Below, piece by piece: positions 59,861 to 64,000 of a DNA stretch of 64,000 bases (its first letter is position 1; each line of letters opens with the position of its first letter). Position numbers and translations under genes: made by a program. Below the pieces are notes generated by a model. The model made no database searches. It was given only the letters and a program-made list of their open reading frames with translations, and was not told where the DNA came from. The DNA is taken from contig CAVCWT010000001.1 in assembly GCA_963605745.1 (NCBI GenBank), forward strand, positions 1 through 64,000, in the 5' to 3' direction. The stretch is from CAG-791 sp963605745 (GTDB taxonomy: Bacteria; Bacillota; Clostridia; Lachnospirales; Lachnospiraceae).

Positions 59861-60895
59861 TTACAGTTCCTCTGCCAGCGCATAGATCAACTGTTCTGAT
59901 TTTGCCCAGCCAAGGCAAGGATCCGTGATGGACTTGCCGTAAACACCTTCTCCGATCTTTTGCGCTCCATCCTCCAGGTAGCTCTCTATCATAAGGCCCT
60001 TTACCAGGTGATGAATGTCTTCCGAGGAACGCATGGAATGCAGTACATCCTTTGCAATCCGGATCTGCTCGAGGTACTTTTTGCCGGAATTGTTGTGGTT
60101 GCAGTCCACGATCACCGAAGGATTCTGCAGGCCGGACTCGTCATACTCTTCCTTGAGACTGCGCAGATCCTCGTAGTGATAGTTGGCATGGCTTCGGCCG
60201 TATTTGTCCACATAGCCGCGCAGGATGGCATGGGCCATCGGATTTCCTGTTGTAACGACCTCCCAGCCGCGGTACAGGAAGGTCTGGCTGCTCTGCGCTG
60301 CCGTAATGGAATTCATCATAACGGAGATATCGCCGCCGGTCGGGTTCTTCATCCCGGCAGGAATCCCCACGCCGCTGGCTACCATCCGGTGCTGCTGATC
60401 CTCGACGGACCTGGCGCCGATGGCAACATAGGCCAGAAGGTCCGAGAGATACCTGTGGTTCTCCGGATACAGCATCTCCTCGGCACAGGTAAAGCCGGTC
60501 TCCTCTGCCACATGTGTATGCATCTGACGAATGGCAATGATGCCGGCCAGCATATCTTCATCCTTCTCCGGATCCGGCTGGTGGAGCATGCCTTTATAGC
60601 CAACACCCTTGGTGCGAGGCTTGTTCGTATAGACTCTCGGGATGATAAAAATCTTATCCTTGACCTTCTCCTGTACCTTGGCAAGACGGGTCATATACTC
60701 CAGAACCGCATCCTCCCGGTCTGCCGAGCAAGGTCCGATGATCAGGAGAAACCGGTCATCTCTTCCGTAAAAAATATCCTCAATAATCTGATCGCGTTCT
60801 TCCTTGATCTTCTTAATTTCTGCGGAAAGAGGAAACTGCCGCTTGATCTCCTGCGGAATCGGCAGCTTTCTCTTGAATTCCATCTGCATTTCCAT
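59861..60895 (-). CDS. 3-deoxy-7-phosphoheptulonate (DAHP) synthase
   Basis: Class I-alpha (AroF/G/H-type) enzyme of about 344 residues that condenses PEP and erythrose 4-phosphate, first step to aromatic amino acids. GPCSADREDAVLEY, the PRT motif in YTNKPRTKGVGYKG, PTGGDISVMMN and DCNHNNSGK are diagnostic. The start is either ATG 60895 or TTG 60901; GGAG lies 4 nt before the latter. No T-box or trp-like leader was found in the 78-nt upstream gap. Confidence 0.92.
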   Translation of the reverse strand: MEMQMEFKRKLPIPQEIKRQFPLSAEIKKIKEERDQIIEDIFYGRDDRFLLIIGPCSADREDAVLEYMTRLAKVQEKVKDKIFIIPRVYTNKPRTKGVGYKGMLHQPDPEKDEDMLAGIIAIRQMHTHVAEETGFTCAEEMLYPENHRYLSDLLAYVAIGARSVEDQQHRMVASGVGIPAGMKNPTGGDISVMMNSITAAQSSQTFLYRGWEVVTTGNPMAHAILRGYVDKYGRSHANYHYEDLRSLKEEYDESGLQNPSVIVDCNHNNSGKKYLEQIRIAKDVLHSMRSSEDIHHLVKGLMIESYLEDGAQKIGEGVYGKSITDPCLGWAKSEQLIYALAEEL

Positions 60896-60979
60896 AGTCA
60901 ATTGTCTCCATTTCTATATATCACCGCCCTGCCTGCCCCAGCCGGCGGATTGCAATCTGCGCTGTAGCAAGAGGAAACG

Positions 60980-61660
60980 CTATGTTCGAATTCCTTTCGC
61001 CTTAAGGCTCATGTACAGGTCGTACAGTGCGGAACCTGTCCTGCCCTGCATGGGATGCTCGTCCTCTCCGATATCCAATGTAACATATTCATAGGCATTG
61101 ATAATCCTGGTCCCGCTGGCATGCGTTCTCTCCCGCTGGAACTGATAGTTGTAGGTCCTGTGCACATGGCCGTGCAGCATGTATTTGGGCTTCCAGCGAT
61201 CCATAAACTCATTAAAGCATTCGAATCCGACATGCGGACGATCTTCCATATCGCCATAACCCTTTGCCGCCGCATGTGTCACCAGGACATCCACTCCGTT
61301 CATCAGGAGCACCTGGCGGTTGAGCCTGGCAATACGCTTGCGCATCTCTTCCTCCGTGTACATATCCTTTCCGCCGTGATAGCGCATGCTGCCGCCAAGG
61401 CCCGCAATGCGCAGACCTTTATAATCATATACCTTGTCATCAATATCAATGCAGCCAAGAGGTGGGAACAGATCATACTTGGTATCGTGATTGCCCCTTA
61501 CGTACAACAGTGGACAATTCACCATGGATTCCAGGAACTCCAGGTACTGCGGTTTCAGGTCCCCGCAGGAAATGATCAGCTCCACATCTTTGGTTTTTGC
61601 CGGGTCATAATAATCCCAGAGGCTTTTCACCTCCTCGTCAGCCAGTACCAGAACTTTCAT
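60980..61660 (-). CDS. YfcE-like metallophosphoesterase
   Basis: Calcineurin-like phosphoesterase of 226 residues. Motifs: ISCGDLKPQYL (GD), VRGNHDTKYD (GNHD), VTHAA and HGHVHRTYN for the dinuclear metal site. The opening VLVLADEEV replaces the usual DxH motif (D-E-E), so the first metal ligand pair is modified. Its ATG overlaps the stop of the BMP-like gene (ATGA), so the two proteins are made together; a nucleotide-related role is a possible link. Confidence 0.82.
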   Translation of the reverse strand: MKVLVLADEEVKSLWDYYDPAKTKDVELIISCGDLKPQYLEFLESMVNCPLLYVRGNHDTKYDLFPPLGCIDIDDKVYDYKGLRIAGLGGSMRYHGGKDMYTEEEMRKRIARLNRQVLLMNGVDVLVTHAAAKGYGDMEDRPHVGFECFNEFMDRWKPKYMLHGHVHRTYNYQFQRERTHASGTRIINAYEYVTLDIGEDEHPMQGRTGSALYDLYMSLKAKGIRT

Positions 61661-63681
61661 CGCTGTATTTCCTCGCTTCCATCCTGGCTCTCGACCCCCG
61701 CAGCCGCAAGGCTGGCCGTTTCCTTGTCCTCTTTCTCTGTTACACCGCTGACACCGCTGACGCTGACAGCAGCGCCGGCCTCTTCGTTGAGTTCTTCCTT
61801 TGCAGGGAGACTGCCAATGACATTATCATTGAGCCAGCTCATCGTAATGATCTCTTCGTTAGACAGCCCTTTAGAAGAAGCGTCCCGTACGAGACCGTCC
61901 TGCGAATGCAGCTCCCCCTTAAAGGGGCTGAGGGTTCCGGACACGATTCCTTCCCGGAACATATCGACCAGCTTTTTGGAATAATATGGGAGCTTCTCAG
62001 ACAAAATAACGTCAATCACACCGGCTGACATTCCCCACCAGTAATTGGTCGACCGATCCTCCACCGACTGCCCGGCGCTGTCCCAACGGCCCTCCAGAAC
62101 GTTTCTTGCGATCAGCTCGTAATAGGTGCCCCAGTTCCACATGGGTGCTGCCAGATTGGTCACCTTCCCGTCCAGATCCAGCTGATAGATGCCATATTCT
62201 CTGGAGGCCTGATTCGGACGTATGATGTCCGGTCCGGAGATGACGTATACACCTTCCTCTGCGAATTCCTGATGCCAATCCGAAGTTTTGCCTGTAGACC
62301 ACTTTAAATGGACCTTGGCTTTGGGATCAATGATTGCTGCGCCAATGGCAAAGGCATTGATTCCCGCAACAATCCCGTAGATCGGATAATCTGCCACATA
62401 ACCGATTTTATGGTTGCTGGCCACGCTGGCCGCAATGGCTCCCATAAGGAATTTTGCCTCATGCATTCTGCCGTAATAGGTCCGCACCGCATTGTGGGAA
62501 AGGTTAATGGAGCAGTTCAGGAATTTAGTCTGCGGAAAATGAATCGCACAGCGCAGCGTCTCTTCCATTTGCGTCGGAGAGATCGTAATGATCATTTCCG
62601 CATGATCTTCAATCGCCTGATCCACGGCTTTTCGTACCTCTTCATCCGTAGAGCAATTCTCGAATTTCTGTGTCTTTACCAAGCCGCCAAACCGAGTCTC
62701 CAGTGAATTGCGGCCCAGCTCGTGACCATAGATCCATCCGGAATCCTCCGTGTTCTTTGGATAAATAAAGGCCATATGAAGAGGGTTAGACTTACTGTAT
62801 TTTTCTTTTGGTGTCAGCATGTTCAAAAGTGCTGACCCAAAGCTGTTTTTGCCCTCCTGCAGCTCCTCCGGATTTTCCACCAGCGTGATGCCGTCCTCAT
62901 TGGCATCCACCAGAAATTCCTTCCAAAGGCGATCGATTCGGTTTTCCAGGACTGGATTCGGTTCATTAAACAGACTCTGCAGCGGATAAAATTTCAGATA
63001 GGTCAAAAAGGCATCCCCATCCGTCCGCGTCATCCTGCGCCTTGCACCTTCCTTGTGATACAGCTGCGTAAAGGCTGCATAGGCTGCACGGATATCCTGC
63101 TGTACCTCCTTGGGCCACGGCGTTTCCATATTCTGTCCCAGATAGGACGCGAATTTGCGATAGCTGCCTTCTTCCGTAAAGATCACATCATACATCCGGC
63201 AGACATTAAAATATTCCAGGAACTCCCGGTAGACCCGGTACTGCCTGGTGTCCTCCTTGGGGGGCATCACACGAATAACCTCCGCATGAATAGCCGTCGC
63301 TCCCACGTATTTGCTGACAGAAACTCTCTTGTTGCCCTCTTCCACATAGAACCTTGTCATATACTCATAGGCCCTGATGGGATCCCGGATTCCCTGCTCG
63401 AGCTGTGAATCATAGAGACTCGACCATTTTCTGGCAAACTCTGTCCCTGGCTGCAGAATCGGCATAAAGTTCCTGGCAAATGCATTGGTTCTTCCGGAGG
63501 TCTTTGTGCCATCAATCATATTCAGTGGAATTTCCAGAAGGCCCACATTGATTTCAGCAAGCTTCCCCTCTCCCTGAATGAGATCATCCAACACCTTTGG
63601 ATAGGGCGAGCTCTTGTCAAAATAAGCCTGCCGGATTTCCTTCGCTCCCAGTTTTCTGGCTGCAAGATAGTCTTCTTCCAT
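61657..63681 (-). CDS. Cytosolic BMP-type binding protein with ParB-like N-domain
   Basis: Protein of 674 residues. The N-terminal quarter has a segment (about 60-150) reminiscent of ParB/sulfiredoxin-fold domains: IPLNMIDGTKTSGRTNAF and PIRAYEYM...EGNKRVSVSKYVGA. From about 295 to 600 is a Bmp/Med-type periplasmic-binding fold (HMAFIYPKNTEDSGW, AEMIITISP, KIGYVADYPIYGIVAGINAFAIGA, WNWGTYYELIARNVLEG), known from purine-nucleoside ABC receptors. No signal peptide or lipobox, so it is cytosolic, perhaps a nucleoside sensor. Gene order: citrate synthase, this gene (3-nt gap), YfcE-like (4-nt overlap). Confidence 0.7.
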   Translation of the reverse strand: MEEDYLAARKLGAKEIRQAYFDKSSPYPKVLDDLIQGEGKLAEINVGLLEIPLNMIDGTKTSGRTNAFARNFMPILQPGTEFARKWSSLYDSQLEQGIRDPIRAYEYMTRFYVEEGNKRVSVSKYVGATAIHAEVIRVMPPKEDTRQYRVYREFLEYFNVCRMYDVIFTEEGSYRKFASYLGQNMETPWPKEVQQDIRAAYAAFTQLYHKEGARRRMTRTDGDAFLTYLKFYPLQSLFNEPNPVLENRIDRLWKEFLVDANEDGITLVENPEELQEGKNSFGSALLNMLTPKEKYSKSNPLHMAFIYPKNTEDSGWIYGHELGRNSLETRFGGLVKTQKFENCSTDEEVRKAVDQAIEDHAEMIITISPTQMEETLRCAIHFPQTKFLNCSINLSHNAVRTYYGRMHEAKFLMGAIAASVASNHKIGYVADYPIYGIVAGINAFAIGAAIIDPKAKVHLKWSTGKTSDWHQEFAEEGVYVISGPDIIRPNQASREYGIYQLDLDGKVTNLAAPMWNWGTYYELIARNVLEGRWDSAGQSVEDRSTNYWWGMSAGVIDVILSEKLPYYSKKLVDMFREGIVSGTLSPFKGELHSQDGLVRDASSKGLSNEEIITMSWLNDNVIGSLPAKEELNEEAGAAVSVSGVSGVTEKEDKETASLAAAGVESQDGSEEIQR

Positions 63682-63684
63682 GAG

Positions 63685-64000
63685 TTATTCCTTTTCCTCC
63701 ATGACGGAAATATAGGCAGGGCGCATAATCTTGCCGTTTTCTACCAACTCCTCAAGACGATGTGCGCTCCATCCGGCAATACGGGCAATGGCGAACAGCG
63801 GTGTATACAGCTCCTTCGGAATTCCCAGCATCCGATAAACAAAGCCGCTGTAAAAATCGACATTCGGGCTGACTCCCTTGTAAATGTGCCGTTTTTCTGC
63901 AATTACCTTTGGTGCCAGCTTTTCTACCTGATTGTACAGCCCCAGTTCCTTTTCAAAGCCCTTTTCCATGGCAAGCCTTGTCACATAAGACTTGAAAATC
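63685..64000 (-). CDS. Citrate synthase, C-terminal part (cut by window end)
   Basis: Last 105 or so codons of citrate synthase; the gene continues beyond 64000. SPNVDFYSGFVYRMLGIP contains the catalytic Asp of the enzyme, and ARIAGWSAHRLEE the Arg that binds the citrate carboxyl. It should run oxaloacetate plus acetyl-CoA to citrate for glutamate synthesis in an anaerobe. Upstream gene of the BMP-like/YfcE-like operon, with the stop 3 nt before the BMP-like ATG. Confidence 0.9.
   Translation of the reverse strand, partial: IFKSYVTRLAMEKGFEKELGLYNQVEKLAPKVIAEKRHIYKGVSPNVDFYSGFVYRMLGIPKELYTPLFAIARIAGWSAHRLEELVENGKIMRPAYISVMEEKE

Noticed and set aside
1..64000. CRISPR array
   Set aside because: Repeats in the window are dispersed palindromes or short tandem coding repeats; no regularly spaced direct repeats with unique spacers.

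Overview
The window looks like a chromosomal segment of an anaerobic Firmicute of class Clostridia, most likely a gut Lachnospiraceae. The reasons are consensus AGGAGG-type ribosome binding sites, a perfect CIRCE heat-shock operator, housekeeping genes with clostridial-type sequences (purA, purB, htpG, thyA, folA, truA), a giant repeat protein next to an ASKHA ATPase of a type I associate with Lachnospiraceae, and a gut-type carbohydrate repertoire (GH2, GH3, sugar-acid dehydrogenases). G+C is moderate, with G/C-rich third positions, so long antisense shadow ORFs are common. No rRNA, CRISPR array or intact prophage is visible; there is one tRNA.

Layout. 1-17052 is an accessory catabolic island for a sugar acid or similar polyhydroxy acid. 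It contains a gluconate 5-dehydrogenase-like SDR, a HExxH zincin, a HyuA-type hydantoinase/oxoprolinase, a permease, a ketopantoate-reductase-like protein, a cyclase-family hydrolase, a second SDR, two YhcH/YiaL-type proteins, an M28 peptidase, a YiaK/DlgD-type reductase, two zinc dehydrogenases and a D-2-hydroxyacid dehydrogenase. A GntR/FCD repressor sits in the middle, and its likely operator (CTRATATATCA) occurs at four places inside the island. 17097-25815 holds a secreted beta-lactamase-fold protein with a long EQK/EQE tract, a YfbR-type nucleotidase, a beta-galactosidase fused in frame behind a transposase fragment, a cardiolipin synthase and an SDR, followed by tRNA-Leu(TAA).

26118-34042 carries a dicarboxylate/amino-acid symporter, a heterodimeric ABC exporter under a MarR repressor with a near-textbook operator/promoter, a broken dinB remnant and a ferredoxin-fused aldo/keto reductase. 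34117-38779 has a putative metal exporter, a GNAT acetyltransferase and purBA. 38879-49220 is a stress/folding neighbourhood: a TPR protein, an Hsp70/actin-fold ATPase, a 1272-residue repeat protein, HtpG with CIRCE, a PrsA-like lipoprotein and FolA. ThyA and a beta-CASP hydrolase follow.

52324-64000 contains a TraX-like membrane protein coupled to a degenerate PAS/receiver protein, an orphan HicB-like protein, truA, a CYTH protein, a GH3 glucosidase, a stand-alone Hpt protein, DAHP synthase, a YfcE-like phosphoesterase, a cytosolic BMP/ParB-like fusion and the end of citrate synthase.

Between genes there are several families of short palindromic repeats. Some appear to supply stop codons or C-terminal codons to neighbouring genes. 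The observations most worth following are the transposase-LacZ fusion, the ASKHA/giant-repeat-protein locus beside HtpG, the hydantoinase-containing sugar-acid island with its inferred regulon, and the kinase-less hybrid signalling protein. All functional calls are by reading the sequence; no database search was possible.
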